A stretch of DNA of 64,000 nucleotides from Mycolicibacterium moriokaense (GTDB lineage Bacteria; Actinomycetota; Actinomycetes; Mycobacteriales; Mycobacteriaceae), in assembly GCF_010726085.1 (NCBI RefSeq), contig NZ_AP022560.1, positions 3,720,001 through 3,784,000 of the forward strand, written 5' to 3'. Shown in pieces: positions 20,867 to 30,816 of this stretch; the first letter of the stretch is position 1, and every line of letters begins with the position of its first letter. The notes under the pieces were generated by a model. That model was not told the origin of the DNA. It did no database searches and worked only from the letters and a program-made list of their open reading frames with translations. The position numbers were made by a program, and so were the translations under genes.

Positions 20867-21009
20867 CGAACAATGGTGCCACCAACCCGGCCTTTTTCTT
20901 AAATGGGCCGTCGCCACGAACGGGTCAGCCGGGCCCGATTCATAGCCTGACTAGGGAAATTGATTGCCCTCAACCCGTGTTTCGGTTGCCCGAAAACTTC
21001 CTTACGAGC

Positions 21010-21021
21010 TATCGTCAAATC
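21010..21021 (+). promoter_or_regulatory. Leaderless -10 element for the small membrane gene
   Basis: TATCGT (21010-21015) lies 6 bases before ATG 21022, placing the predicted transcription start at the start codon. This supports the short gene and its start. Confidence 0.55.
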
Positions 21022-21216
21022 ATGACCGTACGCGACCAAGTCAGCATCGCCGGGGTGCCCTGGCCGGTGTACAAGGTGCTTGCGCTCGCGGTGGCGGCCA
21101 TCGTCGCAGTGATCGTCGCCGTCGCCACAGCGAGCGCCGCGCCGGCCGTGCTCGCGGCAGCTGCCGCAGGCACGGTCGTGTGGCTGGGCCTTGGCGCCTT
21201 CCACTCGCACGAGTGA
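21022..21216 (+). CDS. Small two-helix membrane protein, hypothetical
   Basis: This 64-residue protein has a short N-terminal cytoplasmic segment and two hydrophobic helices (about residues 17-37 and 40-58, rich in Ala and Val), ending in HSHE. I do not recognise a family with a known function. ATG 21022 was chosen because a TATCGT -10 stands 6 bases upstream; an open frame reaches 20977 but lacks such support. A strong rho-independent-type hairpin follows 12 bases after the stop, which also argues that this is a real transcription unit. Confidence 0.65.
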   Translation: MTVRDQVSIAGVPWPVYKVLALAVAAIVAVIVAVATASAAPAVLAAAAAGTVVWLGLGAFHSHE

Positions 21217-21228
21217 ACCCGTAACGAC

Positions 21229-21259
21229 CGACAGGCCCTCCCGCCGGGAGGGCCTGTCG
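21229..21259. terminator. Strong hairpin terminator between convergent small genes
   Basis: A perfect 14-bp stem with arms CGACAGGCCCTCCC (21229-21242) and its complement (21246-21259) closes a 3-base GCC loop. It lies between the stops of the convergent genes at 21216 and 21271, so it can serve both strands. There is no U-tract, which is common for mycobacterial terminators. Confidence 0.85.
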
Positions 21260-21270
21260 TATGTCTGGAC

Positions 21271-21510
21271 TCAGCGCTGGTAAAGCGGCTCCACTGTCTC
21301 GACGTGATTCACGCCATGATGGTGGTGCAGCTGCCCGCCGGCGGGGGCCTTCACGGACGGCGCGTACGAGTACCCCGGCCCGCTCGGCGTGGTCGTAGCG
21401 GCATTGGCCATGCCCGCCATGCCAAGGGCGGCCCCTCCGACGATGCCGGCCGACATGATCGGCAGGGCGATGTAGCGGGCGATCCGGTGAGTGATGGTGG
21501 TGTTCGTCAT
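21271..21510 (-). CDS. Small secreted histidine-containing protein, hypothetical
   Basis: The 79-residue protein has a Sec signal peptide: basic MTNTTITHRIAR, a hydrophobic core with ALPIMSAGIVGGAALGMA, and an AxA-type cleavage site near residue 37 (MANA). The mature part is only about 42 residues, with a GPGYSYAP stretch and a cluster of four histidines (about residues 62-65), so metal binding is possible. An AGGAGAAG ribosome-binding site stands before ATG 21510. No family with a known role is recognised. Confidence 0.7.
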   Translation of the reverse strand: MTNTTITHRIARYIALPIMSAGIVGGAALGMAGMANAATTTPSGPGYSYAPSVKAPAGGQLHHHHGVNHVETVEPLYQR

Positions 21511-21646
21511 TTCGGCTTCTCCTCGTTGAGTTGCTCTCCCGGTCGTCCCGGCGATGACTCAAGAGTGCCGTGGTCACGCCTTTCGGTCTGTCCGCTGATC
21601 GGACACCCACCGGCGGAATTCCCGCGTCCACCGATCGGGGGACCGG

Positions 21647-22060
21647 CTAGAGGGCCGGAGATGCCTCCACCAGTTGCTTCAGCGTGGCGAGGTCCGCGGC
21701 GACCGCTTGGGCGTCGGCGTCGAACTGCTCGTCGGTCATCCCCTCGCGGCGACGCACGGTGAACATCACCTCACACCGGTCCTCGTCCACACCCGCGGGG
21801 ACGACGCGCATCGGGTTGTACACCTTCTCCCCCGACGGCATCCCGACCACGTGATCCAGCACCCCGAACGCGTTCGGCGGTGAGAACTCCACCGTCACGA
21901 TGCCCATCGGCGAGTCGGCCACCCAACCGTCGGCCTCCTGCCGTAAACCGCCCTCGGCCAGCCCGGCGGCCCATTGCGGCCACGTGTGCGGATCCGCAGC
22001 GAACTCGTAGACCACCTCTGGTGCAACATCGATCCAAATACTGACGTGTCGCGACTGCAT
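21647..22060 (-). CDS. SRPBCC (START/Bet v 1-like) family protein
   Basis: The 137-residue protein has the SRPBCC pattern: an N-terminal strand with IDVAPEVVYEFAADPHTWPQW, central beta strands and a long C-terminal helix (DADAQAVAADLATLKQLVE). Such proteins bind hydrophobic ligands in a helix-grip cavity; the ligand is not evident here. ATG 22060 (MQSRHVS) was preferred over the upstream in-frame GTG-type start at 22078 because it begins at the first conserved strand. It is divergent from the membrane protein gene at 22090 with a short gap. Confidence 0.82.
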   Translation of the reverse strand: MQSRHVSIWIDVAPEVVYEFAADPHTWPQWAAGLAEGGLRQEADGWVADSPMGIVTVEFSPPNAFGVLDHVVGMPSGEKVYNPMRVVPAGVDEDRCEVMFTVRRREGMTDEQFDADAQAVAADLATLKQLVEASPAL

Positions 22061-22089
22061 ACCTTCATCGTGGCGCACACACTTTCCTG

Positions 22090-22830
22090 GTGGACACGAC
22101 CCCCGAACCTGAGAACCCGGTAGAGGATTTCGTCCGTCGCGCCGAGCGCCTGGCCTCCGACGCCGAAGAACACGTCCCCTCGTGGCTGCGTTCCGGCGAT
22201 CCGGAGAGCCGGATACCCGTGTTGATAGCTCTGCTCGTGGCGATCGGCCTGCAGCTCGCCATCCCCAAGGGCTACACCGTGGTGCCGCGGTGGCCGCTCA
22301 TCCTGCTCGAGATTCTGCTCGTCGTCGTGCTGGTCGGGCTGAATCCGCTTCGGCTGACGAGGCGCACGAAGTTCGGCCAGGGGGCCAGCTATCTGCTGTT
22401 GGCCGCCATCACCCTCGACAACTCGCTGTCCGCACTGGTGCTGGACATCCGCATCCTCAGCGGCGACGTGAGCAACAACGCTGCGGTGCTACTCGGCAGC
22501 GGCGGCGCAATCTACGTGACGACCGTCATCGCCTTCGGGGTCTGGTACTGGGAGATCGACCGAGGCGGACCGTTCGCCCGACGCGAGGGCAGCAGGCCCT
22601 ACCCCGACTTCATGTTCCCGCAGATGACGGAACCTGAACTGGCACCGCCGAACTGGCGACCGGAGTTCTTCGACTACCTGTTCGTCAGCATCACGAACGT
22701 GGTGGCGTTCTCGCCGACCGACACCATGCCGATGACGCGGCGGGCGAAGGCGATGATGGCGAGTCAGGCGATCCTCTCGTTCACCACGTTGGGACTCGTA
22801 ATCGCAAGAGCGGTGAACGTTTTGGGCTGA
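22090..22830 (+). CDS. Multi-pass membrane protein, possibly DUF1345-related
   Basis: This 246-residue protein has a charged N terminus (about 1-40) and six hydrophobic segments: near residues 43-60, 66-84, 97-118, 130-152, 193-210 and 224-244. The end of the protein (SPTDTMPMTRRAKAMM followed by a last helix) resembles DUF1345-like proteins, but I hold this assignment loosely. The start is GTG 22090, with no strong alternative. It lies just upstream of the methyltransferase gene on the same strand, 35 bases apart. Function is unknown. Confidence 0.75.
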   Translation: MDTTPEPENPVEDFVRRAERLASDAEEHVPSWLRSGDPESRIPVLIALLVAIGLQLAIPKGYTVVPRWPLILLEILLVVVLVGLNPLRLTRRTKFGQGASYLLLAAITLDNSLSALVLDIRILSGDVSNNAAVLLGSGGAIYVTTVIAFGVWYWEIDRGGPFARREGSRPYPDFMFPQMTEPELAPPNWRPEFFDYLFVSITNVVAFSPTDTMPMTRRAKAMMASQAILSFTTLGLVIARAVNVLG

Positions 22831-22865
22831 ACGTTCAGCGGCGAAACCGGAGTACCGTCGATGTC

Positions 22866-23699
22866 ATGGGTCTCGCCACCGCCGAACTGACACCGATCGA
22901 GCAGACCGCCTTTCTCACCGAATACGCCCGCGCGCTGGACAGTCAGTGGCCGCGGCCGATCCTGGGCGACCGGCTGGCCTACGAGGTCATCGGCAAGATC
23001 GACTACGACTTCGTCGGGCTCGGTGTGCAGACCAGCGTGGTATGCCAGACGGCGCTGCGGGCCAAGATGCTCGACGACCGGGTGCGGGCGTTCATCGCCA
23101 AGAATCCCGACGCGGTTGTCGTCGACCTCGGCGCCGGTCTCGACAGCGGGTTCTATCGCGTCGACCCGCCGCCGTCGGTCGACTGGTACAGCGTCGACCT
23201 CCCCGGAATCACAGCATTACGCGACCACGTCCTCCCCGCCGACGCGCACTCGCACTCCGTGCCCGTATCGCTGGCCGACGCGCACTGGCCCGACGCCATT
23301 CCCGCCGGTCGGCCGACCATGCTGATTGCCGACGGACTGTTCGCCTTCCTGGCCGAATCACAGATCGCCGGGATCTTCCGCCGCATCACCGAGCACTTCG
23401 CGACCGGGGAGTTGGCGTTCAACGACTACGGCCGCATCGGCTGGGTCAGCCGCCTCGCGGTCAAGCTCACCCCGCAGAAGATGTTCAAGGACGTCGAAAG
23501 CCAGTGGCGCTACGCCGGTTTCAAGGACGCGCACTACCCGCAGACCTGGAACCCGCGGATGCGGCTGGTCGAGGAGGCCAGCCTGACGAGCGCGCCGGAG
23601 GTCGAGCTGTTCCCGCCCTGGATCCGGATCCCGACGAAGCTGATGGGCAAGACGAAAGCCTGCGCCCGCAAGGCGCGCATCCTGCGTTACGCGTTCTAG
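22866..23699 (+). CDS. Class I SAM methyltransferase, LCM/TcmP-like family
   Basis: The 277-residue protein looks like a leucine carboxyl methyltransferase-family O-methyltransferase (PF04072 type), a family expanded in mycobacteria. The SAM-binding motif VVDLGAGLDSGF lies near residues 81-92, followed by the acidic YSVDLPGI segment. The N-terminal helices (ELTPIEQTAFLTEYARALDS) are typical. ATG 22866 is preceded by TACCGT 7 bases upstream, consistent with a leaderless message. The acceptor substrate is unknown. The stop overlaps the convergent PEP-mutase-like gene by 4 bases. Confidence 0.85.
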   Translation: MGLATAELTPIEQTAFLTEYARALDSQWPRPILGDRLAYEVIGKIDYDFVGLGVQTSVVCQTALRAKMLDDRVRAFIAKNPDAVVVDLGAGLDSGFYRVDPPPSVDWYSVDLPGITALRDHVLPADAHSHSVPVSLADAHWPDAIPAGRPTMLIADGLFAFLAESQIAGIFRRITEHFATGELAFNDYGRIGWVSRLAVKLTPQKMFKDVESQWRYAGFKDAHYPQTWNPRMRLVEEASLTSAPEVELFPPWIRIPTKLMGKTKACARKARILRYAF

Positions 23700-24505
23700 C
23701 GCAGGCGGTACGCCTCGAACAGGCTGTTGAGTTCGCCGAAGTCGGCGGCACCGGACAGCCCCGCGAAGGAACCGTCGTGCGCAATCCGCCGGGCCGCGGA
23801 CAGGAACGCACCCCACGCGACGCGCGTCAACGCGGACCCGACGCTGATCCGCCGCACCCCGAGCTGCGCCAGGTCGTCGACCGTCAGTCCGGTATCCGAG
23901 GACATCAACACGTTGACCGGCCACGGTCGCAGCGCGTCGACGATCGCGGCGATGTCCTCCCGGGTCCGCACCCCCGGTGCGTACAATACTTCGGCCCCCG
24001 CCTCGGCGTAGGCCTGCAGCCGGATGATCGCCTCCCGCAACGGATCCGGATGGCCGTACAGGAAGCATTCGGCGCGGGCGGTCAGCAGCACGTCGGCCCC
24101 GTCGATCGCCGCATGCGCGACGCGGATCCGCTCCACCGCCTCGGGCAGCGGGTACAGGGGATCCTGGGCGCCGCCGCGGGCATCCTCGATGGACAGGCCG
24201 GCGACCCCGGTCGCCACGCACCGCCTGACGTTGGCCGCGAGCCCGTCCAGATCGTCGGCGTAGCCGGCCTGGAAGTCGGCGTTGACCGGCAGATCGACTG
24301 CACCCACGATCTCTTCGATGTTGCGCAGCGCAGCGTCGACACCCAGTGCGCTCGGCGTGTCCGGCAATCCCTGCGCGAAGCACGCGCCCGCACTGGTGGT
24401 GGCCAGCGCCGGAAAACTCATGGCTGCCAACGCGATCGCCGTGCCGCGATCCCACGGATTCGGAATGACGAAGCAGCCCCGCTCGTGCAGTTCGCGGAAC
24501 GACAT
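23696..24505 (-). CDS. Isocitrate lyase/PEP mutase superfamily protein
   Basis: The 269-residue TIM-barrel protein belongs to the isocitrate lyase/phosphoenolpyruvate mutase superfamily. It has an N-terminal PNPWDRGTA motif, NADFQAGYADD in place of the family's metal-binding Asp loop, and a LSIEDARGG motif. It lacks the KKCGH catalytic loop of isocitrate lyase, so it is more likely a 2-methylisocitrate lyase-like or oxaloacetate/phosphonate C-C or C-P lyase relative. The ATG overlaps the dnaE1 stop by one base (TGATG), making it co-transcribed with dnaE1. The reaction is not known. Confidence 0.85.
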   Translation of the reverse strand: MSFRELHERGCFVIPNPWDRGTAIALAAMSFPALATTSAGACFAQGLPDTPSALGVDAALRNIEEIVGAVDLPVNADFQAGYADDLDGLAANVRRCVATGVAGLSIEDARGGAQDPLYPLPEAVERIRVAHAAIDGADVLLTARAECFLYGHPDPLREAIIRLQAYAEAGAEVLYAPGVRTREDIAAIVDALRPWPVNVLMSSDTGLTVDDLAQLGVRRISVGSALTRVAWGAFLSAARRIAHDGSFAGLSGAADFGELNSLFEAYRLR

Positions 24506-27500
24506 CAGCCCAGGCAGCCGGGGCCCAGCAGCGCCTTCAGATCACCCATCAACGCCGACGACGCCGTCACCCGCAGCGACGCATCCAGTTCCAGCGTGGT
24601 GATGCGCTCACCGCTGATCAGCCGCAGATGCACCTGCGAGGTGCCGGGATGGCGGGCCAACACCTGCTTCAGCGCGGTGACCTTGTCGACCGTGCACTGC
24701 CGCGTCGGCAGCGTGACCGCCAGTGGGCGGTCGATCTGCGCGCTCGAGAAGTCGGGTACGACAAGGTCGTTGGCGATCACCGAGATCCGGTCGTCACGGA
24801 TGGCGACCTTCGCACCGATCAGGACCACCGCGTCGTCGGTGATCTCGGCCCCGAACGTGGAATAGGTCTGCGGGAAGAACAACACCTCGATGCCGCCGGT
24901 GAGATCCTCCAACTGCGCTGACGCCCAGGGCAATCCGTTCTTGTTGACCCGCCGGTTCACCGACGCCAGGATCCCGCCGATCCGCACCTGCGTGTCGTTG
25001 GGGATGTCACCGTCGAGAATCGCGGGGATCGCGGTGTCGACCTGGGCGGACAGCAGATGGGCGATGCCGTTGAGCGGATGCCCGGACACGTAGAGGCCGA
25101 GCATCTCGCGCTCGAGCGCCAGCTTGTGCTTGTCCTCCCACTCCTCCTCGGGCACCTTGATGCTGAACACCGCATCGGTGGCCGTGTCCGCGCCGCCGAA
25201 CAGATCGAACTGGCCCATCGCCTCGGCCTTCTTCGTGCCGAGCACCGAATCGACCGCGTCGGTGTGAATCAGGAACAGGCCCTTACGCGGATGTCCCAGC
25301 GAGTCGAACGCACCCGCCTTGATCAGTGACTCGGTGACCTTCTTGTTGCAGGCCGCGATATCGATCTTGTTGAGGTAGTCGGAGAAGTCGATGAACTTGC
25401 CCTTGTCGGTGCGCGAATTGATCAGTGAGGCCACCACATTGGCGCCCACGTTGCGCACCGCACCCAGTCCGTAGCGGATGTCCTCGCCGACGGAGGCGAA
25501 GTTCAGGCTCGACTCGTTGACGTCGGGCGGCAGCACGGTGATGCCGAGCCTGCGGCAGTCGGCGAGGTAGACGGCGGCCTTGTCCTTGTCGTCGCCCACC
25601 GACGTCAGCAGGCCGGCCATGTACTCGGCCGGATAGTTGGCCTTCAGATACGCCGTCCAGTACGACACCAGGCCGTAACCCGCGGCGTGCGACTTGTTGA
25701 ACGCGTAGTCGGCGAACGGCAGCACCGTGTCCCATAGCGCCTTGATGGCCGCGGCCGAAAAGCCGTTGGCCTTCATGCCTTCCGAGAAGCCCTCGAACTC
25801 CTTCTCCAGGACTTCGCGCTTCTTCTTGCCCATCGCCTTACGCAGAATGTCTGCTCGGGCGAGCGAATAGCTGGCCACCTTCTGCGCGATGCGCATGATC
25901 TGCTCTTGGTAGACGATCAGGCCGTAGGTCTCGGCGAGGATCTCGCGTAGCGGCTCCTCGAGTTCCGGGTGGATCGGCTTGATGGCCTGGCGGCCGTTCT
26001 TGCGGTCGGCGTAGTCGTTGTGGGCGTTCATGCCCATGGGCCCCGGCCGGTACAGCGCGATGACGGCGACGACGTCCTCGAACTCCGTCGGCTGCATGCG
26101 GCGCAGCAGGTCGCGCATCGGCCCGCCGTCGAGCTGGAACACCCCGAGCGTGTCACCGCGGCCCAGCAGTTCGAAGGTGGGCTTGTCGTCGAGCGGCACC
26201 GACTCGAGGTCGAGGTCGATACCCCGGTTGATCCGGATGTTCTCGATGGCGTCGCCGATGATGGTGAGGTTGCGCAGGCCGAGGAAGTCCATCTTCAGCA
26301 GGCCGATGGCTTCACACGACGGATAGTCCCAGCCGGTGATGATGGCGCCGTCCTGCGGCCGCTTCCACAGCGGAATCGCGTCGACCAGCGGCTCGCTGCT
26401 CATGATCACCGCGCAGGCGTGCACGCCCGCATTGCGCACCAAACCCTCGAGGCCGCGGGCGGTCTCGTAGATGGTGCGCACGTCGGGGTCGGTGTCGATC
26501 AGCCCGCGAACCTCGGCGGCCTCCTTGTACCGCTCATGGGAGGGGTCGGTGATACCCGAGAGCGGAATGTCCTTGGCCATGATCGGCGGAGGCAGCGCCT
26601 TGGTGATCCGGTCGGCGATGGCGAAGCCGGGCTGGCCGTAGTTGACTCGGGCCGAATCCTTGAGCGCTGCTTTGGTTTTGATGGTGCCGAAGGTGATGAC
26701 CTGGGCGACCCGGTCGCTGCCCCATTTGTTGGCGGCATAGCGCAGCATCTCGCCGCGGCGACGGTCGTCGAAGTCGATGTCGATATCGGGCATCGATACG
26801 CGTTCGGGGTTGAGGAACCGCTCGAACAGCAGCCCGTACGGGATCGGGTCGATGTTGGTGATGCCGAGCGCGTAGGCGACCAGCGACCCCGCCGCCGAAC
26901 CTCGGCCGGGCCCCACCCGGATGTCCACCGAACGCGCGTAGTTGATCAGGTCCGCGACGATCAGGAAGTAGGACGGGTAGCCCTTCTCGCAGATGACCTT
27001 GATCTCGTAGTCGGCCCGCTCGCGGTATTCGGCCGGCACCTCCGAATCGGGGAAGCGCCGCTTCAGGCCGGCGTCGACCTCGTGCCGCAGCCACGAATCG
27101 GGGTCGTGTCCCTTGGGCACCGGGAAGATCGGCATCCGGTCCTTCGGCGTCCAGACCTCCGCGTAGCTCTGCACCCGCTCGGCGATCTGCAGCGTGGCGT
27201 CGCAGGCGCCCGGGATCTCCGCGTCCCACAACGCACGCATCTCGGCGGCCGACTTCAGGTAATAGCCGTCGCCGTCGAACTTGAACCGGTTCGGGTCCGA
27301 CAGGGTCTTACCGGTTTGCACACATAGCAGCGCCTCGTGGTTGCGGGCAGCGTCGCGCGTGACGTAGTGGCAGTCGTTGGTGGCCAGCGGCGGGATGCCG
27401 AGCTTGCGGCCGATCTCGAGGAGCCCGTCGCGGACGCGGCGCTCGATGTCGAGGCCGTGGTCCATCAACTCGAGGAAGAAGTTGTCCGGGCCGAAGATCT

Positions 27501-28047
27501 CGCGCCACTTCGCGGCCGCCTCGAGCGCCTCCCGGTCGTGCCCCAGCCGCAGCCGGGTCTGCACCTCACCCGACGGGCACCCGGTCGTGGCGATGATGCC
27601 CGCCGAATGCTCGGCGATCAGCTCGGCGTCCATTCGGGACCACTTGCCGAGCTGACCCTCGAACGACGCCAGCGACGACAGCTTGAACAGGTTGCGCAGC
27701 CCCGTCGCGTTCTCGGCGACCATCGTCATGTGGGTGTAGGACCCGCTGCCCGAGACGTCGTCGGACTTCTGCGACGGGTCACCCCAGAGCACGCGCTTGG
27801 TGTCGAACCGCGAGCCGGGCGCGATGTACGCCTCCACACCGATGATCGGCTTGATGCCCGCCTCGGTCGCGGCGTTGTAGAACTCGCTGGCGCCGAACAT
27901 GTTTCCGTGATCGGTCATCCCGATCGCGGGCATCTCCAGCCGCTGCGCCTCCGCCAGCATCGGCTTGACCTTCGCAGCACCGTCCAGCATCGAGTACTCG
28001 GTGTGGTTGTGCAGGTGCACGAAGGACGCGCTCGACGGACTGGTCAT
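24505..28047 (-). CDS. dnaE1: DNA polymerase III alpha subunit DnaE1
   Basis: DnaE1 is the replicative C-family polymerase. The 1180-residue protein starts with the PHP domain ([15 protein letters not shown] at about 9-23), which in mycobacterial DnaE1 supplies the proofreading exonuclease. The palm domain carries the two-Asp catalytic motif [10 protein letters not shown], and a downstream K-rich fingers region includes [21 protein letters not shown] residues. Helix-hairpin-helix and OB-fold segments fill the C-terminal third. Start GTG 28047 is the natural N terminus. The PEP-mutase-like gene follows with a TGATG overlap. It matches Rv1547 in size. Confidence 0.96.
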   Translation of the reverse strand: MTSPSSASFVHLHNHTEYSMLDGAAKVKPMLAEAQRLEMPAIGMTDHGNMFGASEFYNAATEAGIKPIIGVEAYIAPGSRFDTKRVLWGDPSQKSDDVSGSGSYTHMTMVAENATGLRNLFKLSSLASFEGQLGKWSRMDAELIAEHSAGIIATTGCPSGEVQTRLRLGHDREALEAAAKWREIFGPDNFFLELMDHGLDIERRVRDGLLEIGRKLGIPPLATNDCHYVTRDAARNHEALLCVQTGKTLSDPNRFKFDGDGYYLKSAAEMRALWDAEIPGACDATLQIAERVQSYAEVWTPKDRMPIFPVPKGHDPDSWLRHEVDAGLKRRFPDSEVPAEYRERADYEIKVICEKGYPSYFLIVADLINYARSVDIRVGPGRGSAAGSLVAYALGITNIDPIPYGLLFERFLNPERVSMPDIDIDFDDRRRGEMLRYAANKWGSDRVAQVITFGTIKTKAALKDSARVNYGQPGFAIADRITKALPPPIMAKDIPLSGITDPSHERYKEAAEVRGLIDTDPDVRTIYETARGLEGLVRNAGVHACAVIMSSEPLVDAIPLWKRPQDGAIITGWDYPSCEAIGLLKMDFLGLRNLTIIGDAIENIRINRGIDLDLESVPLDDKPTFELLGRGDTLGVFQLDGGPMRDLLRRMQPTEFEDVVAVIALYRPGPMGMNAHNDYADRKNGRQAIKPIHPELEEPLREILAETYGLIVYQEQIMRIAQKVASYSLARADILRKAMGKKKREVLEKEFEGFSEGMKANGFSAAAIKALWDTVLPFADYAFNKSHAAGYGLVSYWTAYLKANYPAEYMAGLLTSVGDDKDKAAVYLADCRRLGITVLPPDVNESSLNFASVGEDIRYGLGAVRNVGANVVASLINSRTDKGKFIDFSDYLNKIDIAACNKKVTESLIKAGAFDSLGHPRKGLFLIHTDAVDSVLGTKKAEAMGQFDLFGGADTATDAVFSIKVPEEEWEDKHKLALEREMLGLYVSGHPLNGIAHLLSAQVDTAIPAILDGDIPNDTQVRIGGILASVNRRVNKNGLPWASAQLEDLTGGIEVLFFPQTYSTFGAEITDDAVVLIGAKVAIRDDRISVIANDLVVPDFSSAQIDRPLAVTLPTRQCTVDKVTALKQVLARHPGTSQVHLRLISGERITTLELDASLRVTASSALMGDLKALLGPGCLG

Positions 28048-28120
28048 AGGGTCGTCAGTCTATTGCGGTGCCCCGACAGATCTCGGCGTGTCGCGGTGCG
28101 TGTCCTTAGCCGGATGTCGG

Positions 28121-28303
28121 CTACCGCGGGTCGGCGGCCGCGGCAGTTGTGGACGCCGCGGCCCGCACCAGGCCCGACCGCGGCCGATGCAGCCGGAACA
28201 CCCGCTTGACCTCGGCCTTTTCGGGCAGCTGCCAGCCCAGTTGGGCGACGACACCGGCCCCTACGAGGATCGCGACCATCGCCGCGAACCAGACCCCGTT
28301 CAT
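28121..28303 (-). CDS. Small single-helix membrane protein, hypothetical
   Basis: The 60-residue protein has one hydrophobic helix at the N terminus (about residues 3-24, GVWFAAMVAILVGAGVVAQL), then a basic cytoplasmic tail rich in Arg (KRVFRLHRPRSGLVR) and an Ala-rich end. TAGCGT (28315-28310) lies 6 bases before ATG 28303, a leaderless promoter, which is the main support for the gene. It sits between rarD and dnaE1. No family is recognised. Confidence 0.55.
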   Translation of the reverse strand: MNGVWFAAMVAILVGAGVVAQLGWQLPEKAEVKRVFRLHRPRSGLVRAAASTTAAAADPR

Positions 28304-28349
28304 GGCTCCACGCTAGGACGCATCAGGGCTCGAGGAATCGGGTGTTTCC

Positions 28350-29237
28350 CTATATCGCGTCGGGTGCAGCGCGGCCGGCCCGCGCCCGCCACAGGGCGTC
28401 CGCGCTGAACACCGCCAGCGCGAGCCAGATCAGCGCGAAGCCGAACCAGCGCGCGGGCGGCATCGGTTCATGGCCGACGAGCACGCCCCAGGTCAGCTGC
28501 ATCGCCGGGGTCAGATAGAACATCAGCCCCATCGTCACCAGCGGCAGCCGCTGGGCCGCGGCGGCGAACAGCAGCAACGGCAGCGCGGTCACGACGCCCG
28601 ACAGAATGAGCAACGCGATGTGGTCGGCACCGAAATCGGTGAACGTTCCCGGCCCGCCGCCCTCCAGCACCGCGATGTAGGCCAACGCGAACGGCGCGGC
28701 GACGGCGGCCTCCACCCCGACGCTGACCCGCGGATCGGTTGGCACCACCTTCTTTACCGCGCCGTAGAGGCTGAACGACAGCGCCAGCCCGAGCCCGATC
28801 ACCGGCGGTGTGCCGACCTCGACGGTGAGCACGACGACGGCCACCAGCGCGATGGCCAGCGCGGTGAACTGGGCGCTGTTGAGCCGTTCGCGAAAGATCA
28901 ACAGCCCCAACGCCACAGTGACCAGGGGGTTGATGAAGTACCCCAGCGCGGCGTCGACGACGTGACCATTGTTGACGGCGTAGATGTAGATGCCCCAGTT
29001 GATGGAGATCAGCGCCGACGCGCCCACCAGCAGCAGCCAGACCCGGCCGGTGATCGCGCGGATATCGCGCAGCCGCCTGGCCGCCGCGATGACGACGACC
29101 ATCAGCAGACATGTCCACACGATGCGGTGGGCGAGGATCTCGAGCGGGTTCGCCGGTTCCAACAGTGGGAAGAATGCGGGGAACACACCCCACATCGCGT
29201 AGGCGCCGATACCGAAGAGGAGTCCGGTCGTCCTCAC
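28350..29237 (-). CDS. rarD: RarD-type EamA family transporter
   Basis: The 295-residue inner-membrane protein has about ten hydrophobic helices in two EamA repeats. It matches the RarD family from its first helix ([22 protein letters not shown]) and the conserved AHRIVW segment near residue 38. Substrates of RarD proteins are not settled; drug/metabolite export is the family expectation. I chose GTG 29237 because the upstream frame runs into rluD and the conserved RarD N terminus begins there. It overlaps the rluD stop as GTGA, so it is translationally coupled to rluD-lspA. Confidence 0.88.
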   Translation of the reverse strand: MRTTGLLFGIGAYAMWGVFPAFFPLLEPANPLEILAHRIVWTCLLMVVVIAAARRLRDIRAITGRVWLLLVGASALISINWGIYIYAVNNGHVVDAALGYFINPLVTVALGLLIFRERLNSAQFTALAIALVAVVVLTVEVGTPPVIGLGLALSFSLYGAVKKVVPTDPRVSVGVEAAVAAPFALAYIAVLEGGGPGTFTDFGADHIALLILSGVVTALPLLLFAAAAQRLPLVTMGLMFYLTPAMQLTWGVLVGHEPMPPARWFGFALIWLALAVFSADALWRARAGRAAPDAI

Positions 29238-30163
29238 AGTTCGCCATGCCGCAGCACATCGAGCGCATGCTGCAGGTCCGCCGGGTAAGGACTGGTGATC
29301 TCGATGCGCCGCCCGTCGGCGGGGTGGGCGAACGCCAGCGATCTGGCGTGCAGCCATTGACGCTCGAGTCCGAGTTTGCGTGCCAGCGTTGGGTCGGCAC
29401 CGTAGGTCAGGTCACCGACGCACGGATGGTGCAGTGCGGCGAAGTGCACCCGGATCTGGTGGGTGCGGCCCGTTTCCAGCTCGATGTCGAGCAGGCTTGC
29501 GGCCCGGTGCGCCTCGAGCGTGTCGTAGTGGGTGACGCTGTGCCTGCCGCCCTCGGTGACCGCGAACTTCCAGTCGTGGCCGCGGTGGCGTCCGATCGGC
29601 GCGTCGATGGTTCCGCTCGACGGGTCGGGGTGGCCCTGGACCAGTGCGTGGTAACGCTTCTCGACGGTGCGCTGCTTGAAGGCACGCTTGAGCACCGTGT
29701 ACGCGCGTTCGGAGAGCGCCACCACCATGACACCGGAGGTACCCACATCGAGACGATGCACAATCCCCTGGCGCTCATGGATTCCCGATGTGCTGATGCG
29801 GAAGCCCGCCGCGGCCAGTCCACCGAGCACCGTCGGACCGCTCCACCCGACCGTGGCATGCGCCGCGACGCCGGGCGGTTTGTCGACCGCGACGATGTCG
29901 GCGTCGGAATACAGGATCGACATGCCCTCGATCTCGACGGGCGTGTTCTCCACTGGCGCAGGCGGTTCCGGCAGCCGGACCTCGAGCCAGGCGCCGGCGG
30001 TCAACTTGTCGGACTTGCCCGCCGGGGCACCGTCGACCTCGACGCCACCTTCTTCGGCAATGGCCGCGGCCGCGGTGCGCGACAGCCCGAGCAGCCGCGC
30101 CAGTCCGGCGTCGACGCGCATACCCGCCAGCCCCTCGGGGACCGGCATCGAGCGGGTGGCCAT
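29234..30163 (-). CDS. RluA-family 23S rRNA pseudouridine synthase (RluD-like)
   Basis: The 309-residue protein has an N-terminal S4 RNA-binding domain (about 12-75) and an RluA-family catalytic domain. The catalytic Asp lies in HRLDVGTSG near residue 138, and RTHQIRVH appears near 230. It corresponds to Rv1540. The family isomerizes uridines in 23S rRNA; the exact site is not determinable. ATG 30163 overlaps the lspA stop (TAATG), a classical coupling in the lspA-rluD pair of many bacteria. rarD follows with a GTGA overlap. Confidence 0.93.
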   Translation of the reverse strand: MATRSMPVPEGLAGMRVDAGLARLLGLSRTAAAAIAEEGGVEVDGAPAGKSDKLTAGAWLEVRLPEPPAPVENTPVEIEGMSILYSDADIVAVDKPPGVAAHATVGWSGPTVLGGLAAAGFRISTSGIHERQGIVHRLDVGTSGVMVVALSERAYTVLKRAFKQRTVEKRYHALVQGHPDPSSGTIDAPIGRHRGHDWKFAVTEGGRHSVTHYDTLEAHRAASLLDIELETGRTHQIRVHFAALHHPCVGDLTYGADPTLARKLGLERQWLHARSLAFAHPADGRRIEITSPYPADLQHALDVLRHGEL

Positions 30164-30774
30164 TAGCCCGCGCCACCATCCCCAGCGCCGTTGGCGTCGG
30201 CGGTCGCAGGTTTGTTGGTCCGCCTGCCGACCGTGTCGAAGTCGAAGCCGAACACCGACAGCGCGACGAGCAGGATCGCGCCGCCGACCACCGACGGGTC
30301 GGCGACGTTGAACACCGGCCACCAGCCGACCGAGAGGAAGTCCACGACGTGGCCGCGCAGCGGGCCGGGCGACCGGAAGAATCGATCGACCAGGTTGCCC
30401 ATCGCCCCGCCGAGGATCATGCCGAGCCCCACCGCCCACCACGGCGACACCAGCCTGCGGCCCATCCAGATGATGCCGATCACGACAGCGGTCGCGATCA
30501 ACGTCAGCACCCAGGTGTAGCCGGTCGCCATCGAGAACGCCGCGCCCGAGTTTCGGACCAGCGTCCAGGTCACGGTGTCGCCGATGATCGACACCGGCTG
30601 CCCGGGGGTCAGCAGTTTGACGGCGAGCACCTTGGTGACGATGTCGGCCACCAGCACCAACCCGGCCACGGTCAGCAGCATGCGCAGTCGACGCCTCGGC
30701 GGGGGCGCCTCCTCGGCGGCCGGAGCCCCGGTGTCCGTCAGCGGCTCATCAGGCGCCGGGGATTCATCAGTCAC
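30163..30774 (-). CDS. lspA: Lipoprotein signal peptidase LspA
   Basis: LspA is the aspartic protease that removes signal peptides from diacylglyceryl-modified prolipoproteins in the plasma membrane. The 203-residue protein has a mycobacterial acidic N-terminal extension (about 1-30) and four helices. Its conserved motifs are [20 protein letters not shown] and FNVADPSVV, the last two holding the catalytic Asp pair. The start is GTG 30774 (VTDESPAP); the much longer open frame upstream runs into ansA on the opposite strand and was rejected. It is divergent from ansA. Confidence 0.95.
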   Translation of the reverse strand: MTDESPAPDEPLTDTGAPAAEEAPPPRRRLRMLLTVAGLVLVADIVTKVLAVKLLTPGQPVSIIGDTVTWTLVRNSGAAFSMATGYTWVLTLIATAVVIGIIWMGRRLVSPWWAVGLGMILGGAMGNLVDRFFRSPGPLRGHVVDFLSVGWWPVFNVADPSVVGGAILLVALSVFGFDFDTVGRRTNKPATADANGAGDGGAG

Positions 30775-30816
30775 TCCCCCATCATTCCAAAGCCACAATG
30801 AACGACAATTCCACCC

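Noticed and set aside
22946..24865. 639-codon plus-strand open frame
   Set aside because: It runs across the methyltransferase gene in another frame and antisense to the PEP-mutase-like gene; Arg-rich shadow composition.
25969..27327. 452-codon open frame on the plus strand inside dnaE1
   Set aside because: It is antisense to the catalytic core of dnaE1, has Val/Arg/His-heavy shadow composition and no promoter or ribosome site.
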